NCBI GenBank assembly: GCA_918797485.1
Contig: CAKKNE010000001.1
Span: 1,860,001 to 1,924,000 of the forward strand
DNA: 64,000 bases
Source: Pelagomonas calceolata
Lineage: Eukaryota; Sar; Pelagophyceae; Pelagomonadales; Pelagomonadaceae
Reading direction: 5' to 3'
In this document: piece by piece, positions 28,531-37,618 of the stretch
How the letters are laid out: each line of letters begins with the position of its first letter
Numbering within the stretch: position 1 is the stretch's first letter
Made by a program: the position numbers and the translations under genes
Notes under the pieces: model-generated
Seen by the model: the letters and a program-made list of their open reading frames with translations, nothing else
Databases searched by the model: none
Told to the model about the DNA's origin: nothing

Positions 28531-29608
28531 GCGTACAGGTCAGCACGACGCTCTCGCCCTCGCCCTCGAGTTTGTATGTAGCCCCCGTGAACCGCGAGGC
28601 GAAGTGCATCACCGTCTCCAAATGTCTACATGAAGGCTTTGGCAGGCGTAGGCGCGAGGGCCCAGATGCAAACGCCATGCACAGCGCGAGCTGGTCCGCC
28701 GTCTGGTCGTCGACGCCGCCGCCGGCTCTTGTGTGTCGCTCTTTGAGCGCCGCGACGAGTTTCGTGCAAAGAGCTTCAATATGAGGCCGCTTCGAACCGT
28801 CGAGAAAGTCCGCGCCGATCGTCGCGCCGCTCGACGTCGTCAACGCGAGCTGCGCGCCGAGCGTGCCTCTACTCTTCTTCACGGATGGGGCCCACTCCAC
28901 TCGAACAATCACGAGGCAGCCGGGAAACGCTCGGCTGAGTGATGACGAGAGCGCCGCGCGGAGGCGATTGCCTCCATTTTCATCGCCGCGCCCGAACACG
29001 ACGCCGTCGATGCGCTCCGGCGACGCCTCTGTCGCGTCCAGCACGATTGGTTTAATACCATCAGATGAGATCGTAGCTTCAAGAGTCCCACCGCCCTCGG
29101 GCATGAAGCCCCTTTTCACGCAGGTCACGTCCAAATTGACACCCATGAGTTTCAGGTTCGGCGCCAATACGAGACGCGCATGATCTAGACCGGGCGAGAA
29201 GGGCACGTTCGTTCCACCCTTCAGCCTCAGCCTCGTCGTCAATGTAGGCCGTCGCAGCAAACACACCGGCAGCGACGCCTGGAGCATCAATGTCGTACTT
29301 CCTGCGGTCCCCGCGTCCGCTTCAAAAACGTCCTGGTTTATGTCCGTTGCTTTCGATCCACATACCGTGATCTCGACGGCGCCGACGCCGCCCGCCACGG
29401 AAACACCACCGACGGCCGCCGCCACCCTTAGGGACGCGACGTGCTGCGGTCTTAATCCAGGCTTGCTCCGCGCCGCCCTTATGTTCTTGACTCGCACGTC
29501 CTTGCCCAGGCCGACGCCGAGCGCCACGGCGACTCTTAAAAGTTGGCCGCCTCCCTCCAATGTTGCGCCGTCGACGTCTTCGACGGCTGTTGCTGCGAGC
29601 TCTGCCAT
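28520..29608 (-). CDS. RTCA: RNA 3'-terminal phosphate cyclase
   Basis: 362 residues. RTC family marks: LEGGGQLLRVAVAL, VKNIRAARSKPGLRPQHVAS, GTAGSTTLMLQASLP, ADQLALCMAFASG, and PSCRHLETVMHFASRF, where the His corresponds to the adenylated nucleophile. It converts RNA 3'-phosphate to a 2',3'-cyclic phosphate using ATP. Length matches the family. It overlaps the 3' end of the previous gene by a few bases in convergent orientation and is divergent from the FKBP gene. Confidence 0.94.
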   Translation of the reverse strand: MAELAATAVEDVDGATLEGGGQLLRVAVALGVGLGKDVRVKNIRAARSKPGLRPQHVASLRVAAAVGGVSVAGGVGAVEITVCGSKATDINQDVFEADAGTAGSTTLMLQASLPVCLLRRPTLTTRLRLKGGTNVPFSPGLDHARLVLAPNLKLMGVNLDVTCVKRGFMPEGGGTLEATISSDGIKPIVLDATEASPERIDGVVFGRGDENGGNRLRAALSSSLSRAFPGCLVIVRVEWAPSVKKSRGTLGAQLALTTSSGATIGADFLDGSKRPHIEALCTKLVAALKERHTRAGGGVDDQTADQLALCMAFASGPSRLRLPKPSCRHLETVMHFASRFTGATYKLEGEGESVVLTCTPKT

Positions 29609-29805
29609 CTTTCGTGGCTGTGCTTGAACGTTTGCTTACACTGCCGCGGGCCCTGGGAGAGCACTGCTCAGTTTCCGCGTTTTGCGCTGGCTGAACCTAA
29701 ATTTTTTGCAACCAACGTTTCAAATGGGTCGTTTGCCGCTGCACGCGCGCGTCAGATGGCGCCTGTTGAATCGCTGCGGCCGCAACAGCGATTTTGCGGT
29801 GCTTC

Positions 29806-29827
29806 CTAGTGTCTTACATGCCGCTAG
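29806..29827 (+). promoter_or_regulatory. CTAG palindromic promoter element, copy 5
   Basis: CTAGTG, core TCTTACATGC, CGCTAG (22 bp). It lies between the divergent RTC (198 bp) and FKBP (126 bp) start codons. Nothing else is seen in 29609-29952. Confidence 0.7.
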
Positions 29828-29952
29828 CGTCGTCGATTTCGCGGGCTCTCCCGGCTTTTTAGACGGTCGCAGCGGTCTAATTCTTGCAATCTGAAACTGC
29901 ACACGTCGCCAGCAGTCCACAGCGACCGCCGCTGCAGCCACCACCAGAGACC

Positions 29953-30984
29953 ATGGCCCTCTCGAAGGGAGAGCAGTTCCTCCAGGACAACAAGTCCAAG
30001 GAGGGCGTCATCACGCTGCCGAGCGGGCTCCAGTACAAGGTTTTGGTCGAAGGCTCGGGCCTGAAGCGCCCCTTGGTCGACACGCCCTGCGACTGCCACT
30101 ACCTGGGAACGTTGATTGATGGGACGCAGTTCGACAGCTCCTTCGACCGGGGCAAGCCTTCGACGTTCGCCCCGAACCAAGTGATCAAAGGCTGGACCGA
30201 GGCCATGCAGCTCATGGTCGAGGGCGACAAGTGGGAGATGTACATTCCTTATCACTTAGCCTATGGTGAACACGGCAAGCCGCCCAAGATCCCCGCGAAA
30301 AGTACCTTGATCTTCATCATGGAGCTGGTCAAGATCAAGGGGACGTCCAAGCCGGTCGAGGACTTTCCCCAGTGGTCTCCTGAGGACTTGACCCTGTGGA
30401 CTGAGAAGGACCAGGCGGCCTGCGACCAGTGGACCGAGAAGAAAGTTAATGCATATGATGCAGGTGACGCGAAACTCACGGCGCGGTTTTCAGATAGAGC
30501 CGCCCTGGACACGTGGACGGCCCAGCAGTCCCAGAAGACGAAGGACCAGGCCCTCTGGAAGCGCACGCGCGGCGCGCGGCGCAAGGCCAAGGCCGCGCAG
30601 TTCAATGCGAAACCAGTAGACTCGACAGTGACGCCGCCACCCGCACCGTCCCCAGCAAAGATGGACCCCAAGACGGCGCGCGCCATTTTGGACGCCGCGT
30701 TCGCCCAATTCAAGGCCAACAAGGACTCGCTGACGAAGACGATCCAGGACATCGAGAATTCGCCAGGTGACGCGTCGTCCAAACAAATGCAGAAGATGCT
30801 CCAGCTCCTCCCGAAGGTCCAGCAGCTCATGGCGCCCGCCTTGACTGAGCACGGCTTCAAGGCTGATGAATTGATGAGCGTCGTCATGAAGATCCAGGCC
30901 TGCGCGGCCGACGATCCGACGATTGCGGCGGACACGATGAAGCTCATGAAGGCGGCGCAGGGGGACATTTCCGAGCTGGTCTAA
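29953..30984 (+). CDS. FKBP-type peptidyl-prolyl isomerase with helical C-terminus
   Basis: 343 residues from ATG 29953; the longer frame starts at TTG. The FKBP domain is at about 1-130: CDCHYLGTLIDGTQFDSS, the VIKGW segment, MYIPYHLAYGEHG and STLIFIMELVKI cover the active-site Tyr, Phe, Asp, Val-Ile and Trp positions. It catalyses proline cis-trans isomerisation. A second part (WSPEDLTLWTEKDQAACDQW) and a C-terminal helical region of about 100 residues are not recognised. No targeting signal, so it is probably cytosolic. Confidence 0.92.
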   Translation: MALSKGEQFLQDNKSKEGVITLPSGLQYKVLVEGSGLKRPLVDTPCDCHYLGTLIDGTQFDSSFDRGKPSTFAPNQVIKGWTEAMQLMVEGDKWEMYIPYHLAYGEHGKPPKIPAKSTLIFIMELVKIKGTSKPVEDFPQWSPEDLTLWTEKDQAACDQWTEKKVNAYDAGDAKLTARFSDRAALDTWTAQQSQKTKDQALWKRTRGARRKAKAAQFNAKPVDSTVTPPPAPSPAKMDPKTARAILDAAFAQFKANKDSLTKTIQDIENSPGDASSKQMQKMLQLLPKVQQLMAPALTEHGFKADELMSVVMKIQACAADDPTIAADTMKLMKAAQGDISELV

Positions 30985-31014
30985 TTTTATCACTGGTTTC
31001 TCTGGCTCCTTGGT

Positions 31015-31131
31015 GCCGCGTCGATGGCGTATAGACGGTGTGGCCGCGTCGATGGCGTCCACGACGCGTCCGAGTCGACTTGAGTCGCCCGTAACGCCGT
31101 CGACGCGCTCCCCCATAACGCCATCGACGCG
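31015..31131. repeat. Inverted cluster of the GTCGATGGCGT core
   Basis: Between two convergent gene ends: two forward copies of GCGTCGATGGCGT (31015-31031, 31045-31058) and two reverse copies, TAACGCCGTCGACGCG (31092-31107) and TAACGCCATCGACGCG (31117-31131). The set can fold into hairpins. The same core is found inside introns and after other stop codons. Confidence 0.65.
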
Positions 31132-31168
31132 CCACGAAAGAAGTCCTCCGGGATAATACATCATATAC

Positions 31169-32998
31169 TTAACCTAATCCCAGAAACCGCAGGAACCCTC
31201 CACTGCTCTCGGGGGGCGGCGCGCACTCGTCGCCGACCTCTTGTGTCGAGCCGCAAACCGCTGGGGTTCGCACAATAGCTTGATAGACGCAGGTCCGCGG
31301 CTCGTCGACGCTCACGAGCTCATTCGCGGCGCCGCACTCGAGGTTTACTATCAAAGACCGCGCGGGTCCGTTCCAGCAGTACTCGCCGCCGTCGTACGTT
31401 AGAACGCTCCCGTCGGTCGACCGGTAGTCGCCGAGTCTCGTACTCCCTTGCCGGGCGTTCTTGTAGAAGCAGACCTCGTACAGGTAGCCCTGCAGCGTTC
31501 GGGAGACGCATTTATCTCGTAACGCCCACCTTGCGCCGTCGTCACCATAGTCGGCGTCGCCCAACGCAGCTTTACTCTCCCTCAGCTTATCCTCATTGTC
31601 GTCGCGCGCGCGCTCCAACTCATTTAGCGTATCCTCCAGCGCCTCCAGCTTTTTACGTTTCGAGGACGACAGGTAACTTTCTTCACTATCACGGTACGTC
31701 TCCAGAGCCAGGCGCGTATCGCCCTCGTCATACGAATAGTCATCATCATAACTTGGGGTAGGGGGATACTCGTCCGGGAAGACGTCGTCCGGTATATCGC
31801 CGTACTCGTCGTCGGCGAAGTCCTCATCTTCCAGATCCGCGAAGGTGCCCTCTCGCTCTTCGTCGTCGTCGTAGTCGGCGTCGCCCGGGAAGTCGTCGTA
31901 GTCGTCGTAGGCGTGGTCGTCGAAGTCCTCATCGAAGCCCTCGTCGAAGCCCCCGTAGGCCTCGTCGGCGGCGGCATCCGCGTCGGCGCCAGCCTCGGCC
32001 TCCTCCTCGGCGGCGTCGAACTCCGCGAAGGCGTCGTCGTCGTCGGCAGCAGCGGCGTCGTCTTCGGCGTCGGCCGCCGCCTCGGCGGCGTCGAGGTCGC
32101 TCTCGCCCGGCAGGTCGTCTCCGTCCTCGTCCTCCAACTCCAGCGTCTGCACGTACTCGCCGTCGGCGTCCTCGAGCGTCCGGGCGAAGGGCTCCTCCGC
32201 TTCTTCCGTCGACGCGGCGTCCTCCTGCTCCTCCGCCGGCGCCGCGGCCTCCGGCTCCGGCTCAGGCTCGGCCTCGGGCTCGGCCTCGGGCTCGGGTTCC
32301 GGCTCCTGTTCAGCCTCGGGCTCAGGCTCGGGCTCCTCCGCCTCCGGCAGGCCGTTCGCGACGCGCGCGAGCCGCACGAGCGCGTCGCCCTGATTTGCCT
32401 CGCGCGCGAGGTCCACAACCAGCCCCCGAAGTTGGTCTGCCGTCAGCGCGTCTAAGTGGAGCGCCCTGTACATCTCCTTCGCCGCCGCCGCGTCCCTTAA
32501 TTCGTCCGCCTCGGCGCGTGCCGCGTCGCGCTTCTCCCGCGCGGCGTCGATCTTCGCCTGCATCCCATCGAGGTCGCGCTCGGACGCGGCGAGCTGGCGC
32601 CGCGCCACCTCCCGGCCGCGCTTCGCGGCGCAGGCCATGTCCTTCCGCGCGGCGACGCCCGCGGCCTCGGCTGCTCTCTCGGCCTCCTCTTTCTCGCGCG
32701 CTTGTGACCGGCGCGCCTCACAATCATCTTCACACCCACTCACCTCGTCCGAGCCGTCGCAGCAGTCGCAGACGCCGTCTCCTATTCGGCTCGCCGGAAT
32801 CAGTGTGGTGCCGGAGCCCTCGTCCGGGCATTCAAAGCGCCTCGCGGCTGCGACCGTTGAGCAGGCACTGGTGTTTGGCTCGTCGCAGCCATCGGGCGAG
32901 TCGCAGTAGTCGTCGTTGATGCGGTCCACGGGCACGCCGCAATCTTCGGCTGCAGCCGTGACCCACAGCAGCGCCAAAATGCACGCATTCCTTCTCAT
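31169..32998 (-). CDS. Glucosidase II beta subunit (PRKCSH-like)
   Basis: 609 residues from ATG 32998. Signal peptide MRRNACILALLWVTAAA. An LDL-receptor-A-like pair follows (VDRINDDYCDSPDGCDEP and IGDGVCDCCDGSDE), then a coiled coil (KEEAERAAEAA...), a very long Glu/Asp-rich region, and a C-terminal MRH domain (CFYKNARQ, GGEYCWNGPARS, CVYQAIVRTPAVC) with the mannose-6-phosphate-receptor-type Gln, Arg, Glu and Tyr. The complex trims glucose from N-glycans in the ER. Odd: it ends FLRFLGLG, with no KDEL/HDEL retention signal, and the acidic region has 30 or so Glu-Pro/Glu-Ala repeats. Confidence 0.93.
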   Translation of the reverse strand: MRRNACILALLWVTAAAEDCGVPVDRINDDYCDSPDGCDEPNTSACSTVAAARRFECPDEGSGTTLIPASRIGDGVCDCCDGSDEVSGCEDDCEARRSQAREKEEAERAAEAAGVAARKDMACAAKRGREVARRQLAASERDLDGMQAKIDAAREKRDAARAEADELRDAAAAKEMYRALHLDALTADQLRGLVVDLAREANQGDALVRLARVANGLPEAEEPEPEPEAEQEPEPEPEAEPEAEPEPEPEAAAPAEEQEDAASTEEAEEPFARTLEDADGEYVQTLELEDEDGDDLPGESDLDAAEAAADAEDDAAAADDDDAFAEFDAAEEEAEAGADADAAADEAYGGFDEGFDEDFDDHAYDDYDDFPGDADYDDDEEREGTFADLEDEDFADDEYGDIPDDVFPDEYPPTPSYDDDYSYDEGDTRLALETYRDSEESYLSSSKRKKLEALEDTLNELERARDDNEDKLRESKAALGDADYGDDGARWALRDKCVSRTLQGYLYEVCFYKNARQGSTRLGDYRSTDGSVLTYDGGEYCWNGPARSLIVNLECGAANELVSVDEPRTCVYQAIVRTPAVCGSTQEVGDECAPPPESSGGFLRFLGLG

Positions 32999-33382
32999 CT
33001 TTCGCCAGCGCACGAATGCGATCGATGTGGATCTGCGAGGCTGCGATGCACTGCGTTAACGCGCGCGCGCGTGCCTGGCGCGACCTCGGCGGCGACCTCG
33101 ATGTCTTGGGTCTTGCGCGGCCGCCGCCCTTATCCGTCTGGTCGCTCTGGTGGCACTGGTCCTTCGCCGACGCTTCCCGTCGCGAAACGACGTGTGCTAG
33201 AATTCGAAGGCATTGGCAAACTGGCTGGCATCGATTTTCATAGCCCCACTGCTCGCCCGCGAATCGACCAGGGACTGACGCAGTCAAGGAGAGAGCTGCT
33301 CCGCACAAGCCATCGCGGCTGCCAAAGTGCGAGACATCACCGAAGCGCCCAGACAGAGAACAAGCCAAAAACCACTGCCATC

Positions 33383-34633
33383 ATGCGGATCATATTGCTG
33401 GCGTGCGCGACGACGCACGCCCTGATAGCCCCGCAGCGGCGGCAACCAGCCAAAACGATTCGCTACGTGAAGGTCGACACGGACAACTTTTTCTTCAAGG
33501 CGCTCGACGGCGCGAAGGAGCTCGCGTTCAGGGCCGGAGATTTGTTGGAGGACGCGGGCGACGTGGCGAAGGACGCGATGGACCGCGCGAAGGAGGCCCG
33601 GGCGCCGAAGCCGCCCGCCGATGCCGCAGCTGCGAAGGTACCAGTCAAGAAGGCGCCGTTCGACCTCGCGAGCGCGTTCAACAAGGCACCAGCCGCGCTG
33701 AAGGTCGCCGCGCCGCCGGCCGCGCCGGTCGCCAAGAAGAAGGCGCCCTTCGATTTCGGCGGCCTCGCGAGCGCGGTGCAAGCGAAGAAGCCGAGCGCCA
33801 AACAGGCGCCATTTGATTTCAAGGCAGCGAACGAGGCCTCCAAGGCGCGCGTCGACGCCGCGTTCGCGTCCCTCGACGCCGCGACCGACGCGCTCCAAGC
33901 GGCACCGGAGGCCGCCGCGGAGACGGCCGCGTCGTTCCTGAAAGCGCTACAGGGCGCCGCCGCGGCCGTCGCCAAGGCGCCCGACCAAGCCAAGGAGGCG
34001 CTCGACGCGACGACCGCCGCCGTCGAGGCCACGGCCGAGTCGATTGCGGCCCTCCCCGACAACGTCAAGAGTACCGCGGACAGCGTCGGGTCCGCGGTCA
34101 CGGGCACCGTCGACGCGGTCGCGTCCATCCCGGAGAACGTGAAGAACACGGCGGACAGCGTCTCGTCGACGGTCAAGTCGACGGCGGACGCCGTGGCTTC
34201 CATCCCGGAGACCGTAAAGTCGACGGCCGAGGCCGTGGCGGCCGTACCAGAGAAAATTGGAAACGCCGTCGACAGTGCGGTGGCGACGGCCGAGGCCGTG
34301 GCCGCGGTGCCGGGCAAAATTGCGGACGGCGTCGCTGGCTTTTCCGCGTGGCTCCAGAGCGTCCTGCCCAAGGGCCCGCCGCAGCTGCGGCCACCGCCCG
34401 ACCAGCTCCGGTCGGCGCAACCTGCACCAAAGAAGAAGTGGGGCCGGCCGATGGAGCTTCCAAAGGAGGAGCCGGTCGCGGCGCCACCAAAGGCCTCACC
34501 GACCGCCGCCCCGGTCATCGACGTCGAGGCCTACGTCCCCGCGGCGACTTCCGAGACGGAGTGGGCCGAAATGGAAACCAAGGAGCGCTCGGCGAAGAAG
34601 CCGGCGCCTACGTCGTATTTGGACGGGCTCTAG
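33383..34633 (+). CDS. Repeat-rich plastid protein of unknown function
   Basis: 416 residues from ATG 33383. The leader MRIILLACATTHALIAP fits a stramenopile plastid presequence. Residues about 90-160 hold three KAPFD(L/F) repeats (VKKAPFDLASAF, KKKAPFDFGGLA, KQAPFDFKAAN), each with an Ala-rich tail. Residues about 210-320 hold a run of amphipathic 20-odd-residue repeats around V-x-S-I-P-E-N-V-K-x-T-A-D-S-V, similar in style to LEA or lipid-droplet coating helices. The tail is Pro/Lys-rich. A role in coating a plastid membrane or lipid body is speculation. The gap 32999-33382 shows no CTAG element. Confidence 0.7.
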   Translation: MRIILLACATTHALIAPQRRQPAKTIRYVKVDTDNFFFKALDGAKELAFRAGDLLEDAGDVAKDAMDRAKEARAPKPPADAAAAKVPVKKAPFDLASAFNKAPAALKVAAPPAAPVAKKKAPFDFGGLASAVQAKKPSAKQAPFDFKAANEASKARVDAAFASLDAATDALQAAPEAAAETAASFLKALQGAAAAVAKAPDQAKEALDATTAAVEATAESIAALPDNVKSTADSVGSAVTGTVDAVASIPENVKNTADSVSSTVKSTADAVASIPETVKSTAEAVAAVPEKIGNAVDSAVATAEAVAAVPGKIADGVAGFSAWLQSVLPKGPPQLRPPPDQLRSAQPAPKKKWGRPMELPKEEPVAAPPKASPTAAPVIDVEAYVPAATSETEWAEMETKERSAKKPAPTSYLDGL

Positions 34634-35000
34634 GCCCTCGTCCTTTTCTTCCGGGGTGTGTTAATCGTTTTTGTGAGATCTCTAGTCTCCTGTCGTCGTC
34701 GCGGCGACGGCGTGCTGGTGGGATAGGGAGCTGCCTGGGTGGCAGTTGGAGCATCTAGTGGGAGCACCTGGCCCGCGCCGGGCCGGTACCGGTTTCTCGT
34801 GCAGCCAAATACCGAACCCGCCGTCCATGCTTCAAGATAGAGCTCCTCCGGTGTTGCAGCAACATGATACGCGTGATACGTGTGCGCTATGACCCGCACC
34901 CGCACCATCTGAGCTCATGAAGATCATGAAGAGATAATCATACGGTGTCGAGCCATTATCAGTGGATAAAACTCGTGGGTAACAGCTGCCAGGGTCAAGT
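34634..35000. other. Intergenic stretch
   Basis: Holds GTCGTCGCGGCGACGGCGTGCTGG at about 34693-34716 in pieces also seen at 22511. A 92-codon minus-strand frame is present but has no visible domain. No other signal seen. Confidence 0.4.
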
Positions 35001-36076
35001 ATGATCAGCTGCTCGAAGTTTTGCGTAGCAGTTTGGCTCGGGACGGCGCTGGCATTGCGCACAGCCACTCTGCGCACCACCCCCCGGCGCTGGCCGACGC
35101 GCACGGCTGGAAACGGACGTGGCTTCGTGACGCCGCAAATGGCTCTCGATGGAGGCCCGAAGCCGCCGCAGCGGATGCCTCAAGCCGCCCCGGACGCGAC
35201 GCAGCCGCTGGAGACGACGCGGCGCACGGCGCTCTACGCCGCCGGCGCGTGCGCGTGCGGCTGTGGCCTGTATCTCGCGACGAGCGATGACGAAACGTTC
35301 GTCGACGCCGCGCAAATCAAGCTCAACGACGCCGCAAAGGCGAGGGACGAGCGGTTCGCGCGCGTCATGAGCTGTGTGGAATCAAATTGTCGCGGCGCGT
35401 CTCGAATCATGGCCTCCACGCCATCGACGCGACGTTCACACAGGTCATGAGCGGTGGGATGCGCGACTATGAAGGTTGGGAAGAAGTAAGGGCGTTCAAG
35501 ACCGACCTCTTCGCCCACGTCCAAAAAAACGACGACGTCGTCGAGATTGGGATAGGCAGCGCGCCGAACCTCCAGTATTATGGCTCCAAAGCGAAGCGCG
35601 TGCGCGCCGTCGAGCCGAACGCGGCCTTTTTTGACTTGGCGGCGACGCAAGCCCAGTGGGAAGACACGACGCTCGACGTCGTCCAGGGCGTCGCCGAGGC
35701 GATGCCTTTTGAAGATAACTCGGTCGACGTGGTCGTGGGCACGATGGTCCTCTGCTCCGTCACCAGTGTAAGGAAGGCCTGCGAGGAGGTGAAGCGGGTC
35801 CTGAAGCCCGGGGGCCGGTATTTATTTACGGAGCACACGCGCGCGCCGGAGGACTGGCGGTTGCTGAACGCGGCGCAGACGGTCATGGACCCGCTCCAGA
35901 ACGCTTTGGCGAACGGCTGCCACTTGCGGCGGGACCCGCGGCCTACGATAGAACGGGTCTTTGGCACGGGAAATGTTGATGCGCGGTCGTTCGTGCTCTC
36001 CAATACCCAACGGGGGCCGCCGTGGCCGCCGCACTTTTTGCTGGCGCCGCATCTGGTGGGGGTCGCGCGGGTATAA
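35001..36076 (+). CDS. Plastid class I SAM methyltransferase (METTL7/UbiE-like), two exons
   Basis: Exon 1 35001-35363, intron 35364-35443, exon 2 35444-36076, phase 0, giving ERFAR joined to VMSGGMRDYEGW. 331 residues. Leader MISCSKFCVAVWLGTALALR, with a second hydrophobic stretch (TALYAAGACACGCGLYL) preceded by RR, which may be a thylakoid-type signal. Methyltransferase marks: DDVVEIGIGSAPNLQYYG (motif I), RVRAVEPNAAF, NSVDVVVGTMVLCSV, LKPGGRYLFTEHT. The EHTRAPEDW and DPLQNALANGCHLRRD segments match the METTL7-like branch. Substrate unknown. Confidence 0.85.
35364..35443 (+). mobile_element. Introner element as intron, perfect 8-bp target duplication
   Basis: The element is 35372-35443 (72 bp), with ends CTGTGTGGAA and TTCACACAG. 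Flanks GTCATGAG at 35364-35371 and GTCATGAG at 35444-35451 are identical. The body contains ACGCCATCGACGCGACG. Splicing at the left GT and the terminal AG restores the pre-insertion frame exactly. Confidence 0.92.
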
Positions 36077-36090
36077 TTATTTATTCTATG

Positions 36091-36108
36091 TTCGCGTCGA
36101 TGGCGTCT
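36091..36108 (+). repeat. GTCGATGGCGT core just after a stop codon
   Basis: TTCGCGTCGATGGCGTCTT begins 15 bp past the methyltransferase stop. Same core as in the introner elements. Confidence 0.5.
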
Positions 36109-36327
36109 TGGGGTGCGTTGCGCGCGGCCGCGGCCGGCGGAGATTTCTTCCTCCGACCTGTACAAGTGAGTAGGCACTGCTCTTCGGAGTGTCACCACGT
36201 CTTTCGAGCCGTTGCTTCGGCCGGAAGTTGCGGGGCGACCTGTTTTTTGGTGTGGGCATCTCACAACTTTTTTTGGACCTCCTGCGACCACCTCATTGCA
36301 TATATACGTCGTAAAACCACATCAGAA

Positions 36328-37306
36328 ATGCGTAACGTCTTGCTTATCCTCGCCTGCGGCGCCCAACTCGCCGCCGCGCACGATCTACAAGCAAAAACTG
36401 AGCACATTGTCCATCTCTCCAGTGAAAAGCACCACGATTCGCTCGCGAGAGACTATCCCAATGCACTCCACGCCATCACGCACCTGCCGTCGGTTCCAGC
36501 TCTGATCCTCGACCTAACGCCGGCCGAGGCCACGGCGCTCAAGCGCGACGACCGCGTCCGCGCCGTGGACGAAGCCGCAACGGTTTCGCTCCCGGACACG
36601 CCGACGCGGAGACAGCTGGCCGACGCCAACGCGACGGACGTCGAGGCCCTCGTCGGCGGCCGCGCCGGCAACTACTGGTTCGACCGCTCGCACTCGCTCG
36701 GCGAGCCCTGGAACTTAGGGAAGACGGACTGGTACGACAAGAGCCACAGCCAGGGCAAGCCCTGGAATTTAGATAGGATCAACGGCCGCCTCGACGGCGA
36801 CGACTCGACGAAGCTCAGTGGAAAAGGTGTTAACATCTTCGTCCTCGACACTGGTTTAGATACAACACATCCGGAATTCAAGGTGTGCGGCCTCGGCGTC
36901 TTCCTAGCCTGAGCAAGCGATTGCTCTCTTATCGTCCCCTTTTCCCCGGCGGGACCGTCGCCTGTACTGGCTCACGTCCTGCCCCCTTCCCATCCCTTCC
37001 CGGCGGAACCGTCGCCTGTGATTGGCTCAAGTTCCGCCCCCTATCCCTTTTTGATGTGCTATCGTAACTAGTCTATCGTTCTTTACGCGTCGCGTCGATG
37101 GCGTCGAGGCCTTATTTTTCTCTCTCGTCGACGGCCCGCAGCGCTGGGTCTGGGCTTACGTCTGCCGGTCGAACTACGCGCCGACGCCGCGGCCCGTGGC
37201 CGCGCCGAAGAGCAGCGGCAACTACGCGCCGACGTACCAGCCCACCGAAAACCCGGACCGGCGGCTCGCGGGCGCGCCGACGCTCCGCGGCAGCTACTCC
37301 GCGTGA
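36328..37306 (+). pseudogene. Subtilase (S8) gene lacking its catalytic core
   Basis: Exon 1 (36328-36882) has a signal peptide (MRNVLLILACGAQLAAA), an I9-type propeptide (ILDLTPAEATALKRDDRVRAV) and the start of a subtilisin domain: WNLDRING and VFVLDTGLD-type sequence with the catalytic Asp (NIFVLDTGLDTTHPEF). A splice from 36883 to the acceptor ending at 37141 would join in phase 0 to a 54-codon tail (YAPTPRP, YAPTYQPTENP), stopping at 37304-37306. The catalytic His and Ser segments are nowhere nearby. It is either a decayed gene or a stand-alone propeptide. The unspliced frame stops at 36912. Confidence 0.55.
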
Positions 37307-37618
37307 GTAGACCTTCCACCACGACCTCCCCCTCCCCCGGCGGGACTGCCGCGCTTTATTGCGCTCAGGTCTCGTCCTCCCCCCTCTCGGTGCTGTCGCG
37401 CTTTACGGAGCGCTCAGGTGCCGTCCTTCCCTCGTCGTTTGGCGCGCTCTTACACTCGACTCGCGTAATGAGCCGCTCTCTTGTTGAATTCTTGTGTTTT
37501 TCTGGTCGTCGGTCGACGGCGTTCTTGTTGTACTGGAAGTACCGACACCGTCGAGGGCGGCTCGACGATTTTTGGGGCGCGGCCGCCGAAGAAGTAGTAT
37601 ACAGTACAAATCAATTAC
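36913..37618. other. Repeat-bearing spacer after the subtilase remnant
   Basis: Three or four units of the form CCCCGGCGGGACCGTCGCC...GGCTCACG..., about 55-60 bp each, occur at about 36940-37045 and again at 37330-37440, with a GTCGATGGCGT core at 37090-37105. Apart from the possible tail exon (37142-37306), no coding frame is convincing. Confidence 0.5.

Noticed and set aside
33463-34518. 351-codon minus-strand frame
   Set aside because: Exact antisense of the Ala-rich plastid repeat protein; its Ala/Ser/Thr make-up follows from codon bias.
34630-34908. 92-codon minus-strand ORF
   Set aside because: Has an ATG but no family, and overlaps the 3' flank of the plastid protein gene; insufficient evidence.
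36940-37440. CRISPR-like spaced repeats
   Set aside because: Units are long, diverged and unevenly spaced, with no short identical repeats; the genome is eukaryotic.
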